The translations under genes were made by a program, and so were the position numbers. Below, piece after piece: positions 27,349 through 36,265 of a stretch of DNA of 64,000 nt; the first letter of the stretch is position 1; each line of letters begins with the position of its first letter. Origin of the DNA: Actinocorallia populi (lineage in GTDB: Bacteria; Actinomycetota; Actinomycetes; Streptosporangiales; Streptosporangiaceae); NCBI RefSeq assembly GCF_002995495.1, contig NZ_PVZV01000002.1, positions 806,001-870,000 on the forward strand. The letters run 5' to 3'. Under the pieces are notes generated by a model. The model saw only the letters and a list, made by a program, of their open reading frames with translations, had not been told where the DNA came from and ran no database searches.

Positions 27349-28466
27349 GCGCCCTGACGCGGGGCAGGGCCCTGCTGACCGGAAGGTACCGCGGCCACGT
27401 GCTGTTCGCCTCGGTCGCGCTGCTGCTGCTCGCGATCGCCCCGGCCGCCCTCGACCCGTTCCGCCTCGGCCTGCTGGCCAAGTACCTGTGCTTCGCGATA
27501 GCCGCGCTGGGCATCGGGCTGGCCTGGGGCCAGGGCGGCATGATGACCCTCGGGCAGGGCGTGTTCTTCGGGCTCGGCGGCTACTCCATGGGCATGTACC
27601 TCAAGCTGAACGACGCCGGGGCCGAGGGCCTGCCGGACTTCATGGTCTGGAGCGGCGTCGAGGAGCTGCCCGCGCTGTGGGAGCCGTTCCGCAGCCCGTT
27701 CTTCGCGCTGGCCATGGTGGTGGTGCTGCCGGTCGCGGTCGCCTCGGTGCTGGGCCTGCTGGTCTTCCGCCAGCGGGTGCGCGGCGCCTACTTCGCCATC
27801 CTCAGCCAGGCGCTGGCCGCCGCGTTCGTGATCTGGCTGGTCGGCCAGCAGGGCCTCACCGGCGGCACCAACGGGCTGACCAACTTCTACGACGTGTTCG
27901 GCATGGACCCCGAGGACGAGAGCGCCCAGCGCGCCTTCTACTTCACGGTCGTGGCGGTGCTGGGCGCGCTTTACCTGCTCGCCCGCCAGCTGGTGCGCAG
28001 CCGTTTCGGCCGGCTGCTGGTGGCCATCCGGGACGGCGAGGACCGGGTGCGCTTCCTCGGCTACAACCCCGCCACGGTCAAGACGGTCACCTTCGCGGTG
28101 TCGGCGGCCATGGCGGGCATCGCCGGGGCGCTGTACGTGCCGGTCGTCGGGATCATCTCGCCCGCGCTGCTGGGCGTGGTGCCCTCGATCGAGCTGCTCG
28201 TCGCGGTGGCCATCGGCGGGCGCTTCTCGCTGGCCGGGGCGGTCCTCGGCGGCGTCCTGATGAACTGGGCGCACACCTCCCTGTCGGAGAACTGGCCCGA
28301 GGGCTGGACCTACCTGCAGGGCGGGCTGTTCATCCTGGTGATCATGCTGGCGCCCAAGGGCATCGCCGGCCTGGCGCGCCAGGCCGGCGACCTGCTGGCC
28401 CGGCGGCGCTCCGCCGGCGCGCCCGCCGCGCCGCCGGCCCCGGTCAAAGAGGAGGTCGCGGTATGA
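27345..28466 (+). CDS. urtC: Urea ABC transporter, permease UrtC
   Basis: The 373-residue LivM-type permease has about ten membrane segments, including AALGIGLAWGQGGMMTLGQGVFFGLGGYSMGMY, GTNGLTNF, and the coupling loop RFGRLLVAIRDGEDRVRFLGYNPATVKTVTFAVSAAMAGIAGALY. It partners UrtB. It overlaps both neighbours by four bases (ATGA), giving tight translational coupling. Confidence 0.93.
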   Translation: MSALTRGRALLTGRYRGHVLFASVALLLLAIAPAALDPFRLGLLAKYLCFAIAALGIGLAWGQGGMMTLGQGVFFGLGGYSMGMYLKLNDAGAEGLPDFMVWSGVEELPALWEPFRSPFFALAMVVVLPVAVASVLGLLVFRQRVRGAYFAILSQALAAAFVIWLVGQQGLTGGTNGLTNFYDVFGMDPEDESAQRAFYFTVVAVLGALYLLARQLVRSRFGRLLVAIRDGEDRVRFLGYNPATVKTVTFAVSAAMAGIAGALYVPVVGIISPALLGVVPSIELLVAVAIGGRFSLAGAVLGGVLMNWAHTSLSENWPEGWTYLQGGLFILVIMLAPKGIAGLARQAGDLLARRRSAGAPAAPPAPVKEEVAV

Positions 28467-29242
28467 GCGGGCACCCCGAAGGACGGGCGGAGCAGGGGGG
28501 CGGCCTGCTGGAGATCAGGGACCTGATGGTCGTCTTCGACGGCTTCAAGGCGATCGACGGGGTGGACCTGACCGTGGGGGAGGGGGAGCTGCGCTTCCTC
28601 ATCGGCCCCAACGGCGCGGGCAAGACCACGCTGATCGACGTGATCACCGGCCTGACCCGGCCGACGTCGGGGACGGTGACCTTCGCGGGCGCCTCGCTGG
28701 CCGGCCGCAAGGAGCACCAGATCGTCCGGCTGGGCATCGGCCGCACGTTCCAGACCTCGGTGGTGTTCGAGGAGCTGTCGGTCCTGGAGAACCTGGACCT
28801 GGCCGCCAGCTTCCGCCGCCCCCTGCCGAGCCTGCTGCGCCGCCGCAGGGGCGTCGCCGCCGAGGTGGCGGCCGCGCTGGAGACGATCGGCCTGCAGGAC
28901 CTGGCGGACCGTCCGGCGGGGATCCTCTCGCACGGCCAGCGCCAGTGGCTGGAGATCGGCATGCTCATCGCCCAGGGGCCCCGGCTGCTCCTGCTGGACG
29001 AGCCGGTGGCGGGCATGAGCAAGGACGAGCGGGAGCGCACCGGCGAGCTCCTCACCGAGATCGCCCGGGACCACACCGTGATCGTCATCGAGCACGACAT
29101 GGAGTTCCTGCGCCGCTACGCCTCGACCGTCACCGTCCTGCACGAGGGCTCGGTCCTGGTGGAGGGCGACGTCGCGGCGGTCCAGGCCGACCCGAGGGTC
29201 CAGGAGGTCTACCTGGGCCGCAAGAAGGAGGAGGCCGCCTGA
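28463..29242 (+). CDS. urtD: Urea ABC transporter, ATP-binding protein UrtD
   Basis: The 259-residue ATPase has Walker A GPNGAGKTTL, the Q-loop region GIGRTFQTSVVFEELSVLENL, an ABC signature of the LSHGQRQ type typical of UrtD, Walker B LLLLDEPVAGM, and the H-loop IEHDMEF. It powers urea import together with UrtE. It overlaps urtE by one base (TGATG). Confidence 0.93.
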   Translation: MSGHPEGRAEQGGGLLEIRDLMVVFDGFKAIDGVDLTVGEGELRFLIGPNGAGKTTLIDVITGLTRPTSGTVTFAGASLAGRKEHQIVRLGIGRTFQTSVVFEELSVLENLDLAASFRRPLPSLLRRRRGVAAEVAAALETIGLQDLADRPAGILSHGQRQWLEIGMLIAQGPRLLLLDEPVAGMSKDERERTGELLTEIARDHTVIVIEHDMEFLRRYASTVTVLHEGSVLVEGDVAAVQADPRVQEVYLGRKKEEAA

Positions 29243-29934
29243 TGCTGAAGGTGAGCGGGCTCGAGGCGGCCTACGGCCGCGCCAGGGTGCTCTTCGGCGT
29301 GGACCTCGAGGTCGGCGCCGGGCAGCTGATGTGCGTGATGGGCCGCAACGGGGTCGGCAAGACCACCCTGCTGAACACGATCATGGGGGTGCTCGGCGCG
29401 GGCGCCGGCACCGTGGAGTTCGAGGGGCGGGACGTCACCCGGCTGAGGACCTACGAGCGGGTCAAGCTGGGCATGGGCTACGTCCCCCAGGGCCACGAGA
29501 CCTTCCCGCAGCTCACGGTCGCCGAGAACCTCCAGGTCACCCTGGAGGCCTCCGGCCACCGGGACAGGGCGGCGGTGGACGAGGCGCTGGAGGCCTTCCC
29601 GCGGCTGGTGCCGCTGCTCAAGCGGCGGGCGGGGTTCCTGTCCGGCGGCCAGCAGCAGCAGCTCGCGATCGCCAGGGCGCTGGTGACGCGGCCGAAGATG
29701 CTGATCCTGGACGAGCCGACCGAGGGCATCCAGCCCAACATCGTGCTGGAGATCGAGGAGGCGATCGAGCGCCTGCACGGCACAGGGCTGGCGATCCTCC
29801 TGGTGGAGCAGTACCTGGAGCTGGCGCTGCGCCTGGCCGACCGGTTCGTCATCCTCGAGGGCGGGCACGTGGTGCACGCGGGCGAGGCGGGGGACCTGCG
29901 CGACGAGAAGGTGAGCCGCATGCTGGCCGTGTGA
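29242..29934 (+). CDS. urtE: Urea ABC transporter, ATP-binding protein UrtE
   Basis: The 230-residue LivF-type ATPase has Walker A GRNGVGKTTL, YVPQGHETFPQLTVAENL, signature LSGGQQQQ, Walker B MLILDEPTEGIQPNIV (the 'TEGIQP' form typical of UrtE), and VEQYLELAL. It closes the urt operon, which then ends at the hairpin at 29950. Confidence 0.93.
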   Translation: MLKVSGLEAAYGRARVLFGVDLEVGAGQLMCVMGRNGVGKTTLLNTIMGVLGAGAGTVEFEGRDVTRLRTYERVKLGMGYVPQGHETFPQLTVAENLQVTLEASGHRDRAAVDEALEAFPRLVPLLKRRAGFLSGGQQQQLAIARALVTRPKMLILDEPTEGIQPNIVLEIEEAIERLHGTGLAILLVEQYLELALRLADRFVILEGGHVVHAGEAGDLRDEKVSRMLAV

Positions 29935-29949
29935 GCCGCCGGAAGGCGA

Positions 29950-29982
29950 AGGGGCGGCACCGGCCGGGCCGGTGCCGCCCCT
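29950..29982. terminator. Bidirectional hairpin between urtE and the Ag85-like gene
   Basis: A 16-bp perfect inverted repeat (AGGGGCGGCACCGGCC and its complement) lies between two converging genes, urtE (plus) and the Ag85-like esterase (minus), 16 bases after the urtE stop. It can end both transcripts. Confidence 0.78.
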
Positions 29983-29992
29983 CGCGCGCCGT

Positions 29993-31039
29993 TCAGTACG
30001 CGCGGGCCTTCAGCGACTTCATGATCAGCGGCCAGGCCAGCTTGTACTCGCGGTTCCAGTAGGCCCAGTTGTGCATGCCGTCGCCGTACAGGTGGGCGGT
30101 CACCGGGATCTTCATCGCCCGGAGCCGGTCGACCATCGACCGGGAGGTGACGCCGCAGATCTGCTCGCCGACGCCGCCGACCACCTGGTACTGCAGCGCC
30201 CCCGCCACGTTGCCCTGCTGCTCGAGCACGTCCGCGAACTTGGCGTCCAGCGGCCCGGCCTTGCCCGTGGTGCCGGAGGAGATGTACAGGCCGGTGCCGC
30301 GCAGGTTGCCCGCCAGGTAGTACGGGTCGTGCATCAGCCAGTTGTCGCGGTTGCGGACCGGGTCGCCCCACTTGATCTCGGGGCTGGTCTCGACGCTGGA
30401 GGTCATGTCGGCCAGGGCCATCAGCGTGGAGACGCCGGGCTTGGTCATGTGCAGGATGCCGCTGTAGGAGGCCGCGTAGCGGAAGAGGCCGCGGTGGCGC
30501 GCGGCGTAGGTGATCGCGCCCTGGCCGCCGGAGGAGATGCCCATGACCGCGCGGGACTTGCCGGCGCGGTAGTTGCGCTCCATCAGCTGGACGACCTCCT
30601 GGGTGTGGAAGGTCTCCCACTTGGGCGGGCCGCCCTTGCCGCCGTTGTACCAGTCGGTGAACCCCGCGCTGACGCCGCCTTCGGGCATGACCACGATCAC
30701 GTCCCACTTGGCCGCGAGGTCGCGGATGTCGGTCATGACGTCCCAGCCCTGGTAGTCGCCCTCGCCTCCGCCGCCGTAGACGTAGAGGGTCGGCCAGGTG
30801 CGCCCGGCGTTCTTGCTCCAGCCGCGGGGCAGCAGGATGCGCGCCTTGGGCTGCATGAACGGGATGGACGGGGTGTTGATGGTGATGTCCAGAGTGCGCT
30901 CGCGCACCATCTGTTCGCCCACCACCGCGGCGCCGCCGTCTGCGGGGGCGGCGGCGGAGGCCGATCCGGGGCGCAGCACGGTGACCAGGCTGGAGAGGGC
31001 GACGGTCGAGATCGCGCCACGTCGGGTGATTGCATGCAC
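29993..31039 (-). CDS. Secreted esterase/acyltransferase of the antigen 85 (DUF/esterase D) type
   Basis: The 348-residue product starts with a signal peptide carrying a Tat-like Arg pair (VHAITRRGAISTVALSSLVTVL, A-S-A-A cleavage region). The mature protein is an alpha/beta hydrolase with nucleophile Ser169 in VMGISSGGQGA, an acidic residue after WDVIVVMPEGG, and a late histidine in GDGMHNWAYWN. This matches the antigen 85/esterase D group. In mycobacteria such enzymes transfer mycolates; here, next to a polysaccharide cluster, it may acylate or deacylate a surface glycan. GTG 31039 is preceded by AAGGGGACA. It is divergent from the glycosyltransferase at 31547. Confidence 0.78.
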   Translation of the reverse strand: MHAITRRGAISTVALSSLVTVLRPGSASAAAPADGGAAVVGEQMVRERTLDITINTPSIPFMQPKARILLPRGWSKNAGRTWPTLYVYGGGGEGDYQGWDVMTDIRDLAAKWDVIVVMPEGGVSAGFTDWYNGGKGGPPKWETFHTQEVVQLMERNYRAGKSRAVMGISSGGQGAITYAARHRGLFRYAASYSGILHMTKPGVSTLMALADMTSSVETSPEIKWGDPVRNRDNWLMHDPYYLAGNLRGTGLYISSGTTGKAGPLDAKFADVLEQQGNVAGALQYQVVGGVGEQICGVTSRSMVDRLRAMKIPVTAHLYGDGMHNWAYWNREYKLAWPLIMKSLKARAY

Positions 31040-31366
31040 GAGGCTGTCCCCTTGGACCTGTCTTTTTGGACACGATGATGGATAGCAGAACCTAGCGGAA
31101 CATCCGTCTTTGGCGCTACTTGTCTCACTCTGTGTAACTTGGTGAAGCTGTGACCTCTGCCGACTCGCGACAAGTAGTTGACGCGAGTTGACACATCCAC
31201 TTGTCTTCAACAATGGGACGCGGAAGATCAAACAACGGGGGGAGCAGTTGCTTTTCAATGGTGCGCGGCCATTCCTCTGACAGGGCCGCGGACCCCGTCA
31301 CCAGGGCGCAGACAGACCCATGACCGTTGGATTCACCACGAGGTCGAAAAGTTCGGAGGTGTTAGA

Positions 31367-31380
31367 GTGATCGCCGTCAC
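31367..31380 (+). promoter_or_regulatory. CRP-like palindrome upstream of the polysaccharide synthase
   Basis: GTGATCGCCGTCAC fits GTGA-N6-TCAC, the core of CRP-family operators, and also the GTG-N6-GNCAC form given for Streptomyces Crp. It lies 167 bases upstream of the synthase start, in the divergent spacer shared with the Ag85-like gene. The rest of the 31040-31546 spacer has a TTGACG at 31399, a GGTCTAGACC palindrome at 31490 and a CATATAGG just before it, possible promoter parts. Confidence 0.5.
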
Positions 31381-31546
31381 GTACCCCCGGGAGGGGGGTT
31401 GACGCACCGTAACGGACCTTCCATCTCTATCCACTTAGAGCCCTATCAATCGCGCCGAAAGTAACTTCTGGGCAACGTGGGTCATATAGGGTCTAGACCG
31501 TTTCGTGCGGCGTGTGCCGCTTTTCGTGTTCGTGGAGAGGCGCTCT

Positions 31547-33490
31547 GTGACCGACATGTCGACATCATCGTCGACCTCGCCGGGTGGGCCGGACTACGAG
31601 TGGCTCACTGACGGTGCCCCGCAGGCTGCCCAGCCCCAGGCCGTGACCCGGCAGATGCGTCCGCCTGTACCGCCAGCCGTCCCCCGGCAGGGAAGACCCG
31701 TTGCCCCGCCCCCGCCCCAGCCCCAGCCCCAACCGATGGCCGCCCAGCGGCCCGCCCGGCCCCCGGCGCAGCCGCCGGCCGGGATGCGGGTGGGCCAGGC
31801 GCCCCGGCCCCGGACCCCGGGTCCCCGGCCGCCGCGCCGCCCCGTGCCTCCGGGCCCCGTGGGCGGCGACACGCTGCGCACCATGGAGGACCTGCCGCCG
31901 ATGCCGCGGCGGCCCCAGCCGCGCGGCCGCCGGCTCCGGCCGGTCCCCCCGATCCCCGACCCGTCCCCGCTGCTGCCGCAGCCGCCGAACGACGAGGAGA
32001 AGTACTCCTACGTCGCCCGGCACCTGTGGGTCATGAACGTCGGTTCGCTGGTCAGCTTCATCTTCCTGGCGATCACCGCGGTCAAGTTCGTCTCGATCAG
32101 CGCGCTGTGGCTCGCCGCACCGTTCCTGTTCTTCACGGTGCTCAACTACGTGCTGTCGCTGCGGATCGACCTGTTCAGCAAGAACTTCGACCTCAAGCAC
32201 CACAAGAAGATCGTCGACAACTGGAAGCCGGACGTCTACCCCAGCGTCGACGTCTTCCTGCCGGTCTGCGGCGAGCCGATCGAGGTGATCCACAACACGT
32301 GGACCGCCGTGCGCAGGGTCGTCGAGCACTACCCCGGCAAGGTCGTCCCCTACGTCCTGGACGACGGGGCCAGCCCCGAGCTGGCGGCGATGGCCGCCGA
32401 CTTCGGGTTCCGCTACGGCTCGCGGCCCAACCAGGGCTGGTACAAGAAGGCCGGCAACCTGCAGTTCGGCTTCCACAGCTCCGACGGCGACTTCATCCTG
32501 CTGCTGGACGCCGACTTCGCGCCCCGGCACGACATCCTCGACGAGGTCCTGCCGGTCATGTACGACGAGCCGGACGTCGGCATCGTGCAGACCCCGCAGT
32601 TCTTCCGGGTCCTGGACCACCAGACCTGGGTGGAGCGCGGCGCGGGCGCCTCGCAGGAGCTCTTCTACCGTTCGGTCCAGGTGTCGCGGCAGCGCCGCAA
32701 CGGCTCGATCTGCGTCGGCAGCTGCGCGGTGTACCGCCGCGCCGCCCTGAACGACAACAACGGCACCACGCTCATCGAGCACTCCGAGGACATCCACACC
32801 GGCTACGACCTCCAGGTCCTGGGCTGGGGCACCAAGTACGTGCCGATCGCGCTGTCGGCGGGCGTCTGCCCGGACAACCCCGGCGCGTTCCACAACCAGC
32901 AGTACCGCTGGTGCATGGGCTCCTTCTCGCTGCTGGGCGCGAAGAAGTTCTGGAAGGCCCCGCTGCCGGTCTCGACGAAGATCTCGTTCTCCGCGGGCAT
33001 GCTGTACTACCTGCACACCGCGCTGTTCACCTTCGTCGCGCCGATCCTGCCGATCATGATGCTGATCGGCGCCCCGGACCTGATGAACCTCAAGCACATG
33101 GTGTGGCTGCTGCCCAGCCTCATCTACGCGACGATCATCTTCCCGGCCTGGCACCGCGCGCCGTTCCGGCTCGAGGCCTGGGCCGTGGGCATGATGCAGG
33201 GCTGGGCCCACGTGTTCGCCCTGTGGGACATGGTCCGCGGCCGCGAGATGGGCTGGAAGCCGTCCGGCTCCAGCGGCGTCAAGAAGAACAAGATGCGCCG
33301 CGTCATCATCGCCTACGCCGTCTGGAGCGGCGGGTGCTCCATCATCTGGGTCGGCCTGTCCTGCTGGCGCATGGCTACCATGTATCCCCCGGACGTGGCC
33401 ATGGCACTGAGCACCGCGCTGTTCTACGCGGTCGTGGTGGGCCGGGTGCTCGTGGAGCCCCGTGAATTCCTGAAAGCGGACGAAGACTGA
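31547..33490 (+). CDS. Processive family-2 glycosyltransferase (cellulose/mannan synthase type, CslA-like)
   Basis: The 647-residue membrane enzyme polymerises a beta-linked sugar chain from NDP-sugar and exports it. Residues 1-145 are a Pro/Arg-rich cytosolic tail; two membrane helices follow, then the GT-A domain with VLDDGAS (D272), LLLDADFAP (DxD at 321-323), SEDIHTG (catalytic D416) and QQYRW (451-455), and five more helices. No PilZ domain is present, so c-di-GMP control of the BcsA type is not expected. GTG 31547 has GGAGAGG six bases upstream. It overlaps the next gene by one base. Substrate (GDP-Man or UDP-Glc) cannot be read directly; mannose genes nearby favour mannose. Confidence 0.88.
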   Translation: MTDMSTSSSTSPGGPDYEWLTDGAPQAAQPQAVTRQMRPPVPPAVPRQGRPVAPPPPQPQPQPMAAQRPARPPAQPPAGMRVGQAPRPRTPGPRPPRRPVPPGPVGGDTLRTMEDLPPMPRRPQPRGRRLRPVPPIPDPSPLLPQPPNDEEKYSYVARHLWVMNVGSLVSFIFLAITAVKFVSISALWLAAPFLFFTVLNYVLSLRIDLFSKNFDLKHHKKIVDNWKPDVYPSVDVFLPVCGEPIEVIHNTWTAVRRVVEHYPGKVVPYVLDDGASPELAAMAADFGFRYGSRPNQGWYKKAGNLQFGFHSSDGDFILLLDADFAPRHDILDEVLPVMYDEPDVGIVQTPQFFRVLDHQTWVERGAGASQELFYRSVQVSRQRRNGSICVGSCAVYRRAALNDNNGTTLIEHSEDIHTGYDLQVLGWGTKYVPIALSAGVCPDNPGAFHNQQYRWCMGSFSLLGAKKFWKAPLPVSTKISFSAGMLYYLHTALFTFVAPILPIMMLIGAPDLMNLKHMVWLLPSLIYATIIFPAWHRAPFRLEAWAVGMMQGWAHVFALWDMVRGREMGWKPSGSSGVKKNKMRRVIIAYAVWSGGCSIIWVGLSCWRMATMYPPDVAMALSTALFYAVVVGRVLVEPREFLKADED

Positions 33491-34662
33491 TGACTCTCTC
33501 TCGCGGCCTGCGGGTCGCCGCTTTCACGCTGGCCGGCGCCCTCGCGCTGGCCGCGTGCGGCGACCCCGCACTGGACCGGGACGCCTACCACGCGGCCGAG
33601 AAGGTCGGGGAACTCAAGGCGGTCGACCCGGTCGACATCCGGAAGCTGATCCATCCGGAGAACGAGTACCTCGGCCTCGCCTACGACAACACGATCGACT
33701 CGGGCATCGAGCGGATGAACGAGTTCGGCGAGAAGGTCGGCAAGCCGCACAACCTCCTGAAGTACTTCGAGGAGGTCGGCTCGGACTTCAAGGAGAAGGA
33801 GAACAAGCGCGTCTGGGAGGCCGGAGCGCTGCCCTTCGCCGACGTCGAGCCGATGGAGGGGACCCTCAAGGACTACATCGACGGCAAGTACGACGACGAC
33901 ATCAGGTCGTACGCCATCGAGGTCAAGGAGTCCAACATCCCGCTGGCCTACTCCTGGGGCCACGAGATGAACGGCTGGTGGTACCCGTGGGGCTTCTGCA
34001 GCAGGGGCGGCACGCACATCAACGCGGGCAAGCCCAACGAGAAGCCCAGGGACGAAGAGGACATCGGCATCGCCTGCCAGGGCGAGTCCAAGGAGAACAC
34101 CGCCGAGGACTTCGCCGCCGCCTGGCGGCACATCCACGACATCTTCACCGAGGTCGGCGCGGGCAACGTGATCTGGGTGTGGAGCCCGAACACGGCCCAG
34201 AGCCCGGGCATGCCGGCCATGAAGGACTTCTACCCGGGTGACGAGTACGTCGACTGGATCGGCATCAGCGGCTACATGAACGAGCCGAACCCCCCGACCA
34301 AGAAGGACTCCAAGATCTTCCAGAACGTCTTCGGGGATCTTCTGAGAGACCTCAGGAGCTTCACCAAGAAGCCGGTCGTCATCGCTGAGACGGGTTCCAC
34401 CGCCACCCTGCGCAAGGCGGACGACGTGGTGAACCTCTTCGCCGGGATCCTCTTCGAGAAGAAGACCCTGCCCTTCCTGAGGAAGGGCGACATCGTGGGG
34501 TTCGTCTGGTTCGACGTCAAGAAGGAAGAGTTCGGGGAAGTCGTAGATTTCCGGGTCGAGTCACAGCCTGCCGCACTCAAGAAGTACAAGCAGATACTCC
34601 AGACCCCGAAGTACGGTAACCACCTCGGCTTTGACCCTAAGCAGCTGATCGATGACAACTGA
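33490..34662 (+). CDS. GH26-like glycosidase lipoprotein (first of three)
   Basis: The 390-residue protein has a lipobox (LAAC, Cys23) and a GH26-like TIM barrel. The acid/base Glu159 lies in YSWGHEMNGWWYPWGF and the nucleophile Glu300 in PVVIAETGST. GH26 contains beta-mannanases plus some beta-1,3-xylanases and mixed-linkage glucanases. It would be anchored outside the membrane and act on the nascent polymer, much as BcsZ or GH6 enzymes do in cellulose loci. It overlaps the synthase by one base (TGATG) and the GT-C gene by eleven, so the set is one transcript. Confidence 0.82.
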   Translation: MTLSRGLRVAAFTLAGALALAACGDPALDRDAYHAAEKVGELKAVDPVDIRKLIHPENEYLGLAYDNTIDSGIERMNEFGEKVGKPHNLLKYFEEVGSDFKEKENKRVWEAGALPFADVEPMEGTLKDYIDGKYDDDIRSYAIEVKESNIPLAYSWGHEMNGWWYPWGFCSRGGTHINAGKPNEKPRDEEDIGIACQGESKENTAEDFAAAWRHIHDIFTEVGAGNVIWVWSPNTAQSPGMPAMKDFYPGDEYVDWIGISGYMNEPNPPTKKDSKIFQNVFGDLLRDLRSFTKKPVVIAETGSTATLRKADDVVNLFAGILFEKKTLPFLRKGDIVGFVWFDVKKEEFGEVVDFRVESQPAALKKYKQILQTPKYGNHLGFDPKQLIDDN

Positions 34663-36232
34663 GACGAGTTTCGACATACGCCCGGACCGGGGCCGTCCCC
34701 AGCCGCCGCGGAGGCAGAAGCAGCAGGAGGAGCCCAACAAGTACCGGTCGAACGTCCGCGCGGCCCCCTACCACATCCCCACGGCCCCCCCGATCGCGTG
34801 GGCGCCGGGCAACAGCGCGCGCCGCGCCTGGCTGAGCCGGTTCGTCCTGATGGGCCTGCTGCTCCTGCAGGGGCTGCTGTCGTTCCGGCTGACCAACTCC
34901 GCCTCCCCGGGCGAGCTGCAGACCCTCCCGGACTTCCGCACCGGTGAGTTCTTCACCGGCTCGGGCCTGTACCCGGCGGTCGCGGACGTCATGTACGGCG
35001 CGCTCGGCCTGGGCGGCGTGCGGTTCCTCAGCATGATCTTCATGGTCTGCGCCACCGGGCTGCTGTACTCCTGGAGCACCCGCCTGTTCAACGAGCGGGT
35101 GGGCCTGAGCGCCGCGGGCGCCTTCAGCGTCGCCGCGCCGACCCTGGTGCTGGGCGCGCTGGCCACCGAGGACGCATTGTCCCTCCTGCTGCTGGCCGGC
35201 GCCGTCTGGCTGGTGGTGCTCAGCCGCAGCGGCCCGCTCTGGCCGGCGATCGCCGCCGGGCCGGTGGCGCTGCTGGCCGTGGTCGTCAAGTACGCGGCGC
35301 TGTTCTACCTGCCGTCGGTCCTGCTGCTGGTGGTGCTGGTGTCGTTGCGCCACACCTCGGTCGCGCAGGCGATGGTGCGGGCCGCGTCGCTGGGCGTCGC
35401 CTTCCTGATCTCGGCCGTCTACTACATGGTGGCCACCTCGGGCCTGACGACGCCGGAGACGCCGGAGCTGACGGAGCTGTTCCGCGGCTGGTTCAACTGG
35501 CTCGGCCTGTTCCTGGCCTTCGGGATCTTCGGCATGGTCATGTACGTGCGCAGGGCCCGCATGGGCGAGGTCCCGAACGGCGCGAGCCCCGACCCCAGCC
35601 CGGTGTGGCGCCTGCTGCTGTGCACGGCGTTCCTGCTGCCGGCGCTGCTGTCGCCGCTCCTGCTCATGGCGACCCCGGTCTCCGGCACGTTGTGGCGGCC
35701 CGGCCTGGCCTTCGGCGCGCTGCTGGCCGCCGCGATCGTCGGCGTCGGCCTGGTGCGCATGATCGGCGCGCACTTCCGCTTCCCGCAGATCGGCATCATG
35801 GCGGCGGTCGCGCTGCTCGCCCTGGGCATGGCCCAGTCGGAGTACGAGTACAAGCTGTGGCCCGACTACGAGAACATCGCCAAGGTGCTGGACGGCGAGG
35901 TGGCGGACAAGGGCAGCTACCTGGCCTCCGACCCCCGCACCTTCAGCTTCCACATGGAGAACTACGAGTCGTCCCAGTGGACGGCCATCGCCGACAAACC
36001 CATGAACGGCGCCACCGGCCTGGAGGCGGCGCTGCGGAAGGGGACATACGACCTGGTCGTCATCGAGACCCCCACCCGCTCCGACGAGGAGCAGGCGGTG
36101 CTCGACCAGCTCGCGAAGGAAGGCCGGTACCGCATGCTGACCGGCGTCCCCTTCCAGCTCGGCTGGGACATCCACACCCACCAGATCTGGATCAAGAATC
36201 TGGCGCCCGTGACGTCCAAGCCGGGCCAGTAA
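34652..36232 (+). CDS. GT-C type membrane glycosyltransferase
   Basis: The 526-residue protein has a polar Pro/Arg/Gln-rich head (residues 1-65), about ten membrane helices, and an outer C-terminal domain from about residue 400 (EYKLWPDYENIAKVLDGEVADKGSYLASDPRTF). The fold and size match GT39/GT83 enzymes that use lipid-linked sugars. The usual D-E motif in the first loop is replaced by LPDFRTGEFFTGSGLYPAV, so the active-site acids would be Asp/Glu of that loop or are lost. It probably transfers mannose from polyprenyl-P-mannose made by the synthase at 37605. This is inference from the neighbours. Confidence 0.75.
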   Translation: MTTETSFDIRPDRGRPQPPRRQKQQEEPNKYRSNVRAAPYHIPTAPPIAWAPGNSARRAWLSRFVLMGLLLLQGLLSFRLTNSASPGELQTLPDFRTGEFFTGSGLYPAVADVMYGALGLGGVRFLSMIFMVCATGLLYSWSTRLFNERVGLSAAGAFSVAAPTLVLGALATEDALSLLLLAGAVWLVVLSRSGPLWPAIAAGPVALLAVVVKYAALFYLPSVLLLVVLVSLRHTSVAQAMVRAASLGVAFLISAVYYMVATSGLTTPETPELTELFRGWFNWLGLFLAFGIFGMVMYVRRARMGEVPNGASPDPSPVWRLLLCTAFLLPALLSPLLLMATPVSGTLWRPGLAFGALLAAAIVGVGLVRMIGAHFRFPQIGIMAAVALLALGMAQSEYEYKLWPDYENIAKVLDGEVADKGSYLASDPRTFSFHMENYESSQWTAIADKPMNGATGLEAALRKGTYDLVVIETPTRSDEEQAVLDQLAKEGRYRMLTGVPFQLGWDIHTHQIWIKNLAPVTSKPGQ

Positions 36233-36265
36233 CTGCTATACCCCCCACCTGGAGCATTCGCTGAC

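Noticed and set aside
31170-31204. ACAAGT/ACTTGT inverted repeat as an operator
   Set aside because: Six-base arms 23 bases apart are expected by chance; no known regulator matches.
31547-33490. Calling the GT2 a c-di-GMP-regulated cellulose synthase (BcsA)
   Set aside because: No PilZ domain follows the catalytic region, no BcsB-like gene is adjacent, and the neighbours concern mannose.
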